Shown here piece after piece: positions 1 through 11,471 of a DNA stretch of 64,000 nucleotides. The stretch covers positions 3,844,001 to 3,908,000 of the forward strand of contig JACONQ010000002.1 in assembly GCA_014281115.1 (NCBI GenBank), given 5' to 3'. The stretch comes from Laburnicola sp. R22_1. Its lineage: Eukaryota; Ascomycota; Dothideomycetes; Pleosporales; Didymosphaeriaceae. The notes under the pieces were generated by a model. The model was given only the letters and a program-made list of their open reading frames with translations, was not told the origin of the DNA and ran no database searches. Position numbers and translations under genes: made by a program. Positions within the stretch are counted from its first letter, which is position 1, and every line of letters begins with the position of its first letter.

Positions 1-992
1 CTCACAGCAGCCACGATAATAACGATGCTCAACAAACAATACTACACTGTCCTCAACACCTACAGCTTTCCATAACAGCGTTATACCGTGTACCGAGAGT
101 GCGCGAAGTCTTCTTGATCATAGTTCTCAACACCATGGGAGGTGGAAAGCTCACATGCTTTCTATTATCATGTGGCGGCGGCGGCGGCGGCGGTCCACGG
201 CCACGGAAGGATTGTACACTCCACCCACCGCTTAAAGTTAGTTCGATTGTTTGTACGTTAATGAGAGAATTTAAAAAAAAGAATAAAATGTTATATTGGA
301 TTTTTTTTTGGTGACAAAGCTGCATCCCGCAACTATACTATAGTAAAAGAAAATCTAGCTATAACCTTTTTTTCTGCGTACCAGCTCTGTGAGATATATA
401 CCCGTGGACCATGTGAATACATCTGAAAGCGAACATGTGATCTGACTGTGAAGTGCCTGTGGGTCTCGGTCGAGACCGGTCATATTAGATATTATATACC
501 ATTTTTTGCAGGGGCTATCTAGTTGACTTGTCCCCGAGTTTATTGAGTTCTCTTGGATGCGCCCGCCCGCCTCGAACGAGCAGGTACCGTCGTGGTGGAG
601 CGGGGCAGGTGGCTACAATTCGCCTATGACGTAAAAGGCAGGCGGGGGAGTGGAAAACTTTTCGCAGACTCCGAAGCGCTGTACACACCTGGGCATGCAT
701 ACGGGCACACGACATGCAGTCCTGAAAGCAGTGGGATCTAGGGAGATGCTCTCCCGAGCCTCTAATTGTTGTTCATCGGAAACGCCAGCTAATCCAGCGT
801 TTCATAATGGAAAAAAAGCTCCACCCATCCTCCAAGTCCTCCATCTAGTCCCAATTTCGACTAAAAATGTCCGAACGCATGATGCTACCCATCCACTATC
901 CCAGATCGCTAGATGCCTGTATTCATGTCATGTACCCGTCGCTACGCTCAGACAGCCTCGTGGTGCTGTAGAGGCGTGTTTGAAGACCGTAT
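1..992. other. Intergenic, no gene seen
   Basis: No reading frame here looks coding. There is a GGC microsatellite at about 173-193 and short A/T runs at 270-310. The segment is probably the 3' flank of the Ran gene. Confidence 0.6.
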
Positions 993-1915
993 CTACAAGT
1001 CGGTGTCCTCCTCGTCAGGCAGAGGCATCTGCGCAGCGTCCGCCATCTCCTTCTGGTACTGCTCGAGCACGGCCTGGTCGACCTGGACCTCCGGAGGAGC
1101 CAAGGCGGGGGCAGCGACGAATTCCTAGACATATATTAGCTCAGGCAAGCAACAAGTGAGGAACAGGAAGGCATACCAAGGTCTGGTTGCCGACGAGTTT
1201 TCGGGCAAGCCAGAGGAAGGGCTTCTCGAAGTTGTAGTTCGACTTAGCCGAGATGTCATAGTATTGAAGGTTCTTCTTTCGGTGGAAGGTGATAGCCTTG
1301 GCCTTCACCTTGCGCTCCTTCACGTCAACCTTGTTGCCGGTAAGGACAATCGGGATGTTCTCGCAAACACGGACGAGGTCACCTGTGCTTGGTCAGCAGT
1401 GCTATGCGCTTACCGAGGTGCATGACTTACGGTGCCAGTTGGGGACGTTCTTGTAGGTGATGCGCGAGGTGACATCGAACATGATGATACCGCACTGTCC
1501 GTTGATGTAGTATCCATCACGGAGACCGCCGAACTTCTCCTGGCCGGCGGTGTCCCACACATCGAACTGGATCTGTCCCAAGTTCTGCCTTCGGTCAGTA
1601 GGCTGTCCTAAGCGCACAGTATATGGGGGAACGTACCGTGGTGAAACCGAGGGGGTGGACTTCGACACCCAGCGTCGCAATGTACTTCTTCTCGAACTCA
1701 CCAGTCAAATGGCGCTTGACGAAGGTGGTCTGCCAACAATCGTTAGTTACCTAGCTCTCTCGACAGCGAGCCCGCACTTCTCATCTCTGCCTGGCCTCGC
1801 ACGGCACATGCAGAGCGCGATAGAGAAGGTTGCGACTTACCTTTCCGGTGCCGCCGTCACCGACAAGCACAAGCTTGAAGGTGGGGACGCTGCCTGATGC
1901 CGCGGCTTCAGCCAT
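993..1915 (-). CDS. gsp1: Ran-type small GTPase (Gsp1/Ran)
   Basis: Nuclear transport GTPase that drives importin/exportin cargo exchange and acts in spindle and nuclear envelope assembly. Five exons on the minus strand: 1841-1915, 1637-1729, 1431-1584, 1177-1382, 993-1124, giving 219 aa, the usual Ran length. Visible motifs are the P-loop GDGGTGKTTF, switch I ending in GFTT, the G3 motif [16 protein letters not shown], the G4 NKVD and the G5 SAKSN. The acidic tail ends in DEEDTDL, the Ran-specific C-terminal switch. Intron 1 interrupts the P-loop after GTGK. The start is the only ATG before MAEAAASG. It has no functional link to its neighbours. The assignment is secure. Confidence 0.97.
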
Positions 1916-2385
1916 GGTTCGCGGTTTGTTGTGGCGGGGTTGTTGTGGTTGCGCAAAAACTGCAGCAGGTCAGATACCGGCGCCGGCTCGAGGTTGAGAT
2001 ATGGCAGGGTAGATCGGCGGGCTGCGAGCGTACCTTATATGTCGAAGTGGGGAGCGAGGGGCTGAGGGATTGCGGTGTCGTGGGGCAAGCAGAGGGCGAT
2101 GTTTTTATGGCCTAGGTGAGTTGGCCAAGCGGCCCGGGCGGTGAGGTGGGTTAGTCAGCCGAAGGTCGCTTCACAGGCAGCAGCAAGACAGGCAGGCCGC
2201 AAGCATTTCACAGAAGTGTTGAGTTGACAGAGCAGCCTATGACCAAAATATATGATTCCTTTCAGGCTGCGATTTTTAGACTTCATTATGAAGCAGTGCA
2301 AACGCCGGGATATCATGCCCCGTCACCCAAACTCCAATCCATGCAGCAACTCCACCAACGCGCTATCATGCCCAGAGCCAGATGA
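1916..2385. other. Intergenic between Ran and Nas2
   Basis: Upstream region of the Ran gene and 3' flank of the Nas2 gene. No coding frame or repeat was recognised. Confidence 0.5.
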
Positions 2386-3300
2386 CTACAATGGCAACAA
2401 GTTGCACCCCAGCATGCCTCTGCCGCCCCAATTGCGCCGCGGGGTGAGCTGCACCTCTACTGATTCCGCCGGGCCTGCAGCACTGGGCCGCAGCGCCTTC
2501 ACGATGATGGGGAGCTGTAGCCCGTTAGCGTTGTCCACGCAGCGACCGCATGACGGGCAGCCCGAAGCCTCGCGAATCTTGGGTATCCGGCGTCGATTCT
2601 GTGGTATTACTCACCCCTTCATTTTGCGAAACCACCTGGGTGAGCCGAGCCAGCTTGTCGTGATTTGTCCAATCTACCCATCCGAACTTGGTTATACTGT
2701 CGTCCACCTTCAAGCCTGCTGCCTCTGCCGGACTGCCTGCCACAACGTTGTTCACTTTGGCGAAGGGCGCTTCGAGGGTGGCTGGAGCAGCGCTGCCTGA
2801 CCCAGACACTTCACTGGAGAGGGCAGCATTGCTTTGGCCGCGCTCCTCCTGAAGCCGCGCATGGTGCTCGTGTAGGCCCTTCTCGATCCGTGACATGAGT
2901 TCTTTGTAGTCATTCTTCAGCCGTATTATGCGTGCGCGCGTTGTCCGAACTGTTCGACCGATCAGCGCTTCTTCTTCTTCTTCTGCGTCGACCGTGCGTC
3001 GTACTCTGGGGTACATCGACGTCTGCGCGTGGGAAGCCGTCAAACGTGGTCAGGGTGGTGTTCATGGTGACGCCGTGCTATGTCCAACCGTCAATATCAA
3101 CTGGCGAACATGGACTAGGACAGGGTGCATACGGAATCCAGCACTTGCCCCAAGGCCTTGAGCTCTGCCTCGACGCGGTCCTTGTCCGCTATGAGCTCCT
3201 GTAACGACAGCTGTTCTTTGGGTACGCCATTCGAGTAGCCCGCGGAGGTCGGGCCCGAGGCGACCGTGGGCGCGTGCAGGTCGTCCATGTGCAATCCCAT
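2386..3300 (-). CDS. nas2: 26S proteasome assembly chaperone Nas2/PSMD9 (p27)
   Basis: Chaperone that binds the Rpt4/Rpt5 pair during assembly of the 19S base. Four exons: 3133-3300, 3005-3077, 2615-2949, 2386-2514, 234 aa. The N-terminal helical domain reads LSLQELIADKDRVEAELKAL, then MNTTLTTFDGFPRADVDV and IRTTRARIIRLKNDYKELM. The C-terminal PDZ-like domain has AGSPAEAAGLKVDD and WTNHDKLARL and ends with the conserved RRNWGGRGMLGCNL. The last intron ends in a clear CTAAC...CTACAG. An in-frame ATG nine codons upstream (3327) is an alternative start. The next gene, a RhoGEF, is divergent. Confidence 0.93.
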
Positions 3301-3996
3301 GAGGATGGGGTGCGGTTTCTGTGGCAAGTGGAATCTGATATCTCAGTGTGAGGCGGGCGGGGTTGGAGGGGGTGCGACTAGCGCCTGCCCTTTTCAGACG
3401 CGCCTTCGCGCCTCCAACGATCCCATTCACTGACGCGGGGACGTCGCACATCTTCATCTGAGCTTGTGAATTCCCTGCCTTGACGACAGACGCGTAAGGG
3501 CAGCATGCGACCCTTGCCGTGAAGGGGCACTGTTCAGTGTTGCACCTTTGGCAACAATGGTTCACAGACGTCAAAATGAGGGACCATTGCTGAGGGCAGG
3601 AACCCTGTGGCGACTGCCCTCGTAAGTGCTCCCACGCAATGGAAATGCTGCGACCTCCGAGACTTCTCATTGAACGTGACTCTGCGTCTCTCCAGCAGCG
3701 TCGCGCCTGTACCCAGGCACGCGACAGCCCTTGCCTGCCGCTCTCCCCTCTCGAGCTTCGCAAGCATGCGCCATACTGTTACTATGCGCTTTCCTTAGCT
3801 TTCAGACCACCCTCTTTCCCTTCGCAGCCGTTATCGTACTGTCGTGTAGGCCATTTCCAAGGCTCCTCCAGCCCACTCGCCTTTCCTTTAGCCAGCGACT
3901 TTGGCATCCAAGTAATATTTATCTTCCATGCCGCGGCGGACTCCCCTACTCCATCTATGCAGTAGTGCCTGAACGATAACCACTGTCAATTGCGAA
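3301..3996. promoter_or_regulatory. Divergent intergenic region nas2 / RhoGEF
   Basis: About 700 bp shared upstream of two divergent genes. It contains pyrimidine-rich stretches (3800-3900) of the kind common upstream of fungal start sites. No specific factor site is claimed, and overlapping short frames look random. Confidence 0.4.
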
Positions 3997-6900
3997 ATGG
4001 CCTACGTGCTGTCCCTCCGGCCCCACAGCCCTCTCAAACGTTCCTTCAGCGACAATCCCTATCTCGCTCCATGCTCTCCACTCAAGGATGTCACCCTCGG
4101 CGCGCTCCGCGATATCACGGCTCGAAATCCATCAGCATGTTCCCTCTACTCCCTTGGCTCGAACACAGCGGCCGACTGGCTCCGAGGAGCAGAGAATACA
4201 CCACCGCTCGGTGCTCGTTCCCTGCTGGATTTAGTCCCAGCAAAGCAAGAACACGATACCCACGCCAGCTCGATCGAGAATGTGCCACGGAAGCGGAGCT
4301 GCGGCCTTGACCGTCCAGCGCCGTCGTTCTCGCGCATTGTGAACCCTTCTAACCCATATTCGAGGCGAGCGAGATCGCCGGTACAAGAGACCGAACTCCC
4401 TGAGAGTGACCCGAGCTCACCCGAGCCTATGGCAATTGATAGTAACACCGATGATGATACGGAATTCTTCAATCTCTATGATGCTATCCATACTCCACTT
4501 CCAGGAGGACGCTGGTCTGACAACACAGCGAGCGAGCCTCATGAGGAATCAGCAGCACCTATGGTGGATGATGCCACTCCGCAACCTTTTCGTCGGTGGA
4601 TGAGTACCCTGAGACGTCGGCATATCCACAGGCGCAAAAGTCATCTTACCGGAGAGCCTACTCTAGCGGTCGAGAGTATGGACAATGACGCAATGCTGTT
4701 TCCGCCAGCCGTCCCAATTGCAACGGTGCGGCGGTTATCAGAGTCGATGTCTTCATCTATGGGTTACGTAACAGCGATGGGATCTGCATCGATTACTATA
4801 GCTAGCGCAAGCATTGCTCCTCGTTCGGATGCAGGCGGTCTGCCAGACAAAGTTCGTCTTGGGAAAAGGAGTAGTCACTACTCAGAGGCGCGAAGATCAA
4901 CAGAAAGCCATGGTGGAGCTTTGGGGACAATCATGGACGAGGGCGCCTGGCTACGATCTGCACAGCGTCGCAAGATTGTCGAAGAGCTCATTTCCACAGA
5001 GGAGAGCTACATTTCCGACCTCAAGGTCTTGGTCAATGCAAGCTGCAGTTCCTAACTCTGTACAAACCAAGTGGGCGCTGATTTTAGATAGGACTATTTC
5101 ATGATCCTAAGCGGCATTCCCGCATTACCAGCCCAGACTCGAACATCCATCCAACAGAATATCTCTCAGATTTTGCAACTGCATGAAGACTTGCTCGCTG
5201 AGCTTCATCAAGTAGTTCCTCAAGCAGATTTTACTCAAAGCGCGCATCAGGAGACATATCCGGTGACAAAAGCGAAACATATTCGCTTCCACAGCGCAGA
5301 TCTAATGCCCGGACGCTTTGCTGAACACAAGATTACTCAAAAGCTGAGGCGTTCATTAGATATTGGACGATCGCCCGACCGACGACCACAAGGTTTTGTG
5401 ACGGATACAACAACTGTTGGGGGTATTGCTAAGATCTTCAATAAACATGTTAGTACAGGTGGGCTTGGTGTTCATATTGATTCACTGACCTTTTCACAGA
5501 TGAAACGCTTCTTTGCCTACGAGGAATATGGTGCCCACTGGACTACCATGTCGCAGGATCTCACCCCGACCTGTAAGGGATTGTATGGCTGGCACGAATA
5601 CGAGCGAGGAGTCGAAGCTCTGTCTAAGGTTGTCGCTTCGGAAAATAATCGCATGACCTGTAGTCGAAAAGCTCTGAGCTTTCCGGACATGCTCATCAAG
5701 GTACGTACCTACCCTACACTCAGTCTACCATGCTGAGCCATTTTTCCAGCCGATTCAAAGGGTGTGCAAGTATCCACTCTTGTTTGGCGATCTTTGCCGT
5801 CAGACGCCGGTCTACGATGACCCCGAAGCGCATGGTGAAGTTGAGAAGGCGCTGTTCCGGCTGCAAGAGACGATTCGTGAGGTCAACAAAGCGAAAGATG
5901 ATCCCAAAACTCGGCGACTGATAGAAATAACTTGGCAACTACAAGATCGCTTGATGTTTCAAGAACAGGTATGTCAGCTGCACTTGTTCCGAGAGCTCGA
6001 CTGAAGAAAACAGACAATTTCCAGGGCACTCATCTTTCGGTTGCTCGGCCATGTCCTCGTCTGTGGTGTACTGCATGTGGCTTACCAAACACCTGATCGC
6101 GTAAAGGGCCAGTACATGGTGTGTGTCTTGTACAAGTCTTGCCTTGTCCTTGCGAACGCAGGTCGAATTTTTACGCCGTACAGCGTAGTGGCCTCTATTG
6201 CGCTCGCTAATGGAAGCGTCGAGGAAACAGATAACGGTCGGGGTAAGGATGTTTTCCTGGTCTTGGCAAATTACCTGCTAACCAAGTAAGGAATTCAATG
6301 TCATACCGCACCGCACTCGTGGAAGTTAGTGTTCGAACACGGGCACCGTTTACATGAAATAACCTTGAGCGCCTGCTCTTCTCCGGAGGAAGAAGTCTGG
6401 AAGAAACAGCTTCGCCAACGTATTGTATGCGAAACGCATGACTTTGTCGAAGGACAGTCAACTATGCAAGACATGTTCTCATCCTTATCCTTGGATATCA
6501 AATCAATAGGACCTGTTTTTGGACATGCAGACAGCCTGGTGCGGCGCATGTCGGTTCATCGCGCCGCAACGCTCGGCTCGAAAACACACTTGACGCAAGT
6601 CATCATCAAGAACACCCAGGCACAAAAGTCGCCAGAGCCGCCGCCCCCATTTGCGCCGAACTTGGTTACTCGGTCGCAGTCGCACATGTCTTCAACTCAT
6701 GTGCCTACTTTAGCTCCGCGGAGGGTTGAGAGGATTCGCCTTGAAACAGCGTTGGAAGACGTTTGGACGAAGGATGTTTTACCTTTCCCTGGCATGGGTA
6801 ATCGAAGGGTCGAAAATCAGATCCGCGCATCAGCGAATTCAGTGATGCGGAAACTCAGCATGGCCAGCATCGCGAGCAATTTCTCTCGGCGCTCGCCTAG

Positions 6901-7435
6901 CTTCTCCAACATGAGCAACACACGTTCGGAAGACTCCAATAGCAGTAAAGCGCATAAGATATCGCACGGGAATCTACGTAGACATACAATAGAAGACCCC
7001 AGACCGGCACCGGCTGTCGTCGACTTCGACAATGCACCCGCTGCATTCCTGCCTACGGACTTTGAGCTTCAGGACATCAGGCCCTCCAGCCGCCGTCGGC
7101 ACCTCGCACACCGAACCACAAGTACCGAACGTGGGAGCGAGAAGAGTATACCCAGGAGACCGAAAAGTGCACGGCGTCTTTCGTCGCATCTTATTAGTCT
7201 CCCTCGAACGGACGGCAGCAGTCGTGTTGAAAGTAGAAATATTTCGGCGTCATCCCATGCTGCAGCATTGCATCATGTCGAAAACGTAATGGAACCGGCC
7301 AAGAACCAGGAGAATGGAAAGTGGAAAAGAAACACTCGAGATCGCGGAGCACGACGAGACGACTTGGTCAGTTCACCGCCGCCAGGGAAGAAGTTTTTGA
7401 AGAGCAAAAGCAGGATCTTCAAGTTTTGGGTATGA
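3997..7435 (+). CDS. Rho guanine nucleotide exchange factor (DH-PH protein)
   Basis: Predicted RhoGEF of 1063 aa. Exons: 3997-5037, 5092-5448, 5500-5700, 5750-5968, 6014-6242, 6291-7435. The first ~325 residues are a Ser/Pro-rich disordered region. The DH domain starts at IVEELISTEESYISDLKVL (about residues 325-345), continues with FFAYEEYGAHW and includes the conserved PIQRVCKYPLLFGDL helix. The PH-like region includes CHTAPHSWKLVFEHGHRL. The tail is basic and Ser-rich. The first intron is read as GC..AG (GCAAGC at 5038), because only that splice joins VLVN to DYFMILSG in frame. Intron 5449-5499 is in frame and could be retained, giving 1080 aa. Which Rho-family GTPase it activates cannot be told from sequence. 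Confidence 0.88.
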
Positions 7436-8076
7436 TATGGGATGGATGGAGAAGCTAGAGTTGGATTGAAGTCATGGTTGGGACACTTGGATCAGCTTGT
7501 CTTTTGGCAACGTTTTACATACGGGACGCAAAATGAGGATCATGGAGGATTGTCACGATGCAACGACCTGGGCTATTCTTGCTCGAATTGAGAGGCCATT
7601 CTAGGGAAGTATGGCTGCAATCGCAACAGCCCACAACGGGCACATGCAGATCATAGGTCTCTGCTGCAAGGCACACCCGCAGTCACCGGTACTGAGCGTT
7701 TGCTCCGCTTTGGGTTGTCAAGTACCGATGACGTCACTGGTCATCAGCCAGGCGACGGCCAGGAGGCAGCAAGCGATTATATTGGATAAACTAGAGATAC
7801 TTGTATGAGAATAGCGTCATCAGTAATCTGATACACGGAGAAACTTGGCAATCCTGCATTTTGCAACGTGCCCGACCGAGGGGGGGATGCAAGAGAATGT
7901 GGGCGAAGGGTGGGTCTTGGCAATGACGTACCACATGCCCCGCTGAGAGCTCACACGAGCTACAAAAGCACACCACGCTCCCGCGCTACGCTTCCTCACG
8001 ACTACAGCTGCATCACCACGACTCTCAACGCTCGATACATCCCACCAAAAACTCTCCATATACACACATCGCAAAC
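7436..8076. other. Intergenic, RhoGEF 3' flank and rtc3 promoter
   Basis: No coding frame. The last 150 bases are C/A/T-rich and lead to the rtc3 start, as in many fungal promoters. Confidence 0.5.
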
Positions 8077-8623
8077 ATGCGCGGAAACGACGGCCAGACC
8101 AAGGTGCACTACAAGGGTAAGGAGGAGGACTTCATCGTCTTCGTCGACAGCATCGATGCGGTGAAGAGGTGGAAAGAGGACTCTTCGGTGCCACTGGCCC
8201 AGGTCGTGGACGGCTGGAAGGTCTTCATCACACACAAGTAAGCTCTCTGCGCCTTCAAGCTCACCTCGGTTGCAGCCTTGCGGCTCGGCTGGGTGCGGGG
8301 CAGGCTACATGGGATGGACAAGGCGCTAACTCGGAGACCAGGCAAGGCACCCAGGGCATCCTCGACACAGCAAGCAATGCTGCACTAGAGAACGAGTTCG
8401 GCACGCACAAGGAGGAGGATGTGGTCAAGGCTATTTTGGAGAAGGGCTCGGTCCAGGAGACCGACGTACGTTACCCCCTCCTCCTTCTTCTTCCTAGACC
8501 CACAACGATCCGCACCCACGTCTCGGCTTTGGTCTTCTTAAGAAGTCACGTACTAACAGGACACAGAACAAGGAGCGAAGCAGCACTACGAATGACTCGA
8601 TGGGCCCAATGAATTCCCACTAG
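8077..8623 (+). CDS. rtc3: SBDS N-terminal-domain protein, Rtc3-like
   Basis: Small protein of 113 aa, close to yeast Rtc3 (111 aa). It consists only of the FYSH domain found at the N-terminus of SBDS ribosome-maturation factors. Exons: 8077-8237, 8342-8465, 8567-8623. Residues FIVFVDSIDAVKRWKEDSSVPLAQVVDGWKVF (in two parts) and GTQGILDTASNAALENEFGT match the family core. The last exon is a short polar tail NKERSSTTND. Intron 2 has a perfect TACTAAC branch site just before its 3' end. The family is linked to RNA metabolism and stress in yeast; the role here is inferred. Confidence 0.92.
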
Positions 8624-9711
8624 ACGGAGCACTGCACATTACGACCTCTTACGATTCGAATGCATGTGCACGGGATATTGGTAGTTGATGGCTTGGACGG
8701 CTGCAGCCTGCTCGGTAGCATGAGTGTCGGGCTTGCATGCTTATGAGATGGGTCCCTTTTGCTGGAATGCGAGGGAGTGTTCGATCAGATACCAATGAAA
8801 CCTTTGCATGAACGCACATCCCAACACCCCTTGTGGAGTGATGAGGCTCAAGCTCGTAGCCTGAATCAGTTTGAACAAGACGTAGCATTCGCTTCCCCAT
8901 GGCATTGTTATATTGACGGTACGTATCGGCGGCCGTTTGCAGCTCGGGGCGTACCAACAGCCCCTCATGTGACACGCCCAGTGGATTAAATGATGAGGCT
9001 CTGTTGCCCGTCTTGGCTTGAAAAGGAAAATGTGCCAACGTCGTCGACCGCAAATACGAAGAGAGCCTCAGCCTTGTGAAGATAGCCTTAGTACCAGGAA
9101 AGTACGACCCGGATGCGGGTTAGCGCCACTTAACGGCACCGTGGGACTGGGCCGTCGTGGCCACGCCCTAAATGCTGCGGGGAACATTTGGATGAATTGT
9201 ACATGGAGCTAAAGCGCGGAGATGTTCGGGAAGCCGCGAACTATAGCCAATGTCTTGCAAAATGTGTGCGTGCAACAGGGGCAGGGGTTGGGGTAGCGTA
9301 CAAGGGCACCCTTGCGTGTGCCGCAGAACTGCGTCGAGTCTCCTACCTCAACCTATTAGCGGTAACGGAGGCTTTCACATCATGGTTACAAGCAGCATTA
9401 CCCCACTTAGATCCCCACTCACTCACCTCGTTTAATCCCAGTTCCACCAGTTATTGATTGGGTGGGTGCTGATCAGGTCGCTGCCTAGAAGGTAATGTAA
9501 TGCTACCTACGGCTAGTACTCACACACATACACCGTTTGCTTTGGGTGCTAGAGCTCTAGTGTACTTTTGGTCCGGGGGCGGCCGCTTGTCCTCGAAAGA
9601 GGGTATATAAAGAAGGGGTGTCGCCTCAGTTCATGAAGGCATCGGTTCGGTCTATCACCTTTTTGCCACTTGGTCCTACCGTGACACCATTCGATTTCGT
9701 TGGCCTTGATC
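8624..9711. other. Intergenic, ~1.1 kb, no gene accepted
   Basis: Short frames on both strands look random. The only feature noted is the TATA-like element close to the AAA ATPase start, listed separately. Confidence 0.5.
9604..9611 (+). promoter_or_regulatory. TATA box of the AAA ATPase gene
   Basis: TATATAAA lies 101 bases before the ATG of the AAA ATPase, in an otherwise non-AT-rich stretch. This is a good match to the TATA consensus and suggests a regulated rather than constitutive promoter. That is inference only. Confidence 0.5.
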
Positions 9712-11471
9712 ATGTCTAGTTCGAACGATCTTATTGCCGACACTGTTCGAAGCGACACCGATGTCTTTGGACGCTTCCAAGAGCTTACCAGCGCTGAGCG
9801 TGTTGAGACTAAGCAATCGGTCTTGAACAACATCCGTGCTTATTACCCGGACTACCACGTCACTGTCGTCGATGCGGCGTCTTGCTCACTTCTAGAGTTT
9901 GCGTCTGCGGGTAAGGCTAAGGCTGTCCACGATGGCCATGAGGAAAGATTCAATGCAACTCGAGAGTGGAAGCCTGTAGGCAGTGGCGTTGAGAAGAAGA
10001 CGCATCCCGGGACACTGAACGACGACTATCATTTCGCCAGGTACGTCTCCCCATCCTAATGCTCCATACTAGAATAACGAGGACTAACAACCGCGTTAGG
10101 TTCTCATATGAGTGGGAAGGGAAATACTTCCTCGTCTACCATCTCGTCTACCGCGACCCCCTTCAAATCCCCGTCCGCTGCTTCTACATCCTCCACGAAC
10201 GCGGCACCGACAACACCAATCCCAACATCATCGACGGACACTGCACCGATAGCGATGCGCTCATCCTCGCGGCTGGCAAATGGACTTCGGTCCTCCACGA
10301 AGAGATCTGGGTCTTCGACAACGGCTACTGGGAGAAATCAAGGGAGCTCTGGAAAGCCGTCGAAGGCTCTTCCTGGTCCGATGTGATCCTCGATCCAGAC
10401 ATGAAGCAGGGTCTCATCCAAGACGTGCAGGGCTTCTTCGACAACCAGGCGCTCTACGGACAGTACGCCGTCCCCTGGAAGCGCGGCATTATCCTCCACG
10501 GCGTGCCGGGCAACGGGAAGACGGTCTCGATAAAAGCGCTCATCAACAGCCTCTACGCCCGTCACGACCAAGTGTCCAGCCTCTACGTCAAAAGCTTCGA
10601 AACAAAGTGCAACACAGAGCAATATTCGATCCGGCAGATCTTCCAGCAAGCACGGCGATGCGCGCCGTGCCTCCTCATCTTCGAAGACCTCGACTCCCTC
10701 GTCGACGACAACATCCGGTCGTACTTCCTTAATGAAGTCGACGGCCTCGAGTCCAACGACGGCATCCTCATGCTCGGGTCTACTAATCACCTCGACAGGC
10801 TGGACCCGGCGATTGCGAAGCGTCCCAGCCGCTTCGACCGCAAGTACCACTTCAAACTCCCTGGGGAAACCGAACGGACGCTGTATGCGGAGTACTGGCG
10901 GCAGAAGCTGCTGCGGCGCAACGAGGGGCTGGAGTTTCCCGAGGCGTTGTGCAAGGTTATAGCTGGGCTGACGGAGGGGTTCAGCTTCGCGTATTTGAAG
11001 GAGTTGTTTGTTATGAGTCTTCTGGGGTTGGTGAGGGGGTGGAAGGGCGACGATTTCGAAATCGTCGAGGCGGAAGAGGCGGATTCTGCGCCGGAAGATG
11101 CGGCCGCTGGGGCGGCGCCGTCTTCGGCCTCGGCCGCTGATGCTAGAGAGGAGGTATGCGTCTGCGCGTCCAGGTGCGATAAATGCGGCAAGCCCGTCGT
11201 CGATGCGAAGAAGCAAGCCGACAAGAAGGCCAAATCCGAGCCAGACATCAAGAAGAGGCACACTGTTCCTACGGTGGAGATCCCAGTGGCGCTGAGCGAT
11301 AATTTGTTGCTCAAGGTCGTGAGGCATCAGATTCGGGTGCTGGTTGCGGAGATGGACAATACGAAAACGGAGGAGTGGAGGAGCGGGAAGAAGGAAATGG
11401 GGGGTGGGGATGATGCAGCGGCTAGGCAGCAACGGATTATGATGATGAGGCGGGCTGCGAGAGGAGGGTAG
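9712..11471 (+). CDS. BCS1-like AAA+ ATPase with C-terminal cysteine cluster
   Basis: AAA ATPase of 566 aa in two exons (9712-10040, 10100-11471). The N-terminal ~230 residues are a poorly conserved recognition region with FSYEWEGKYFLVYHLVYRDP. The ATPase core has Walker A GVPGNGKT (about 243-250), Walker B LLIFEDLDS (about 301-309), sensor LGSTNHLDRLDPAI and arginine finger RPSRFDRKYHF. These are typical of the large fungal BCS1-like family, most of whose members have no known substrate. After the core comes an acidic/Ala-rich linker, then CVCASRCDKCGK (about 461-472), then a basic tail. The upstream TTG codons of the frame were not used; the first ATG precedes SSSNDL. No mitochondrial targeting helix is obvious. 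Confidence 0.9.

Noticed and set aside
650..1159. 169-aa plus-strand frame over the 3' end of the Ran gene
   Set aside because: It overlaps the secure last exons of Ran on the other strand and has no motif.
8837..8864. GTGATGAG followed by CTGA, box C/D-like
   Set aside because: No second CTGA, no closing stem and no rRNA-like guide, unlike the mrd1 intron candidate.
10338..11432. 364-aa antisense frame opposite the AAA ATPase
   Set aside because: It mirrors a GC-rich real gene with strong third-position bias. No start context, family motif or splice signal supports it.
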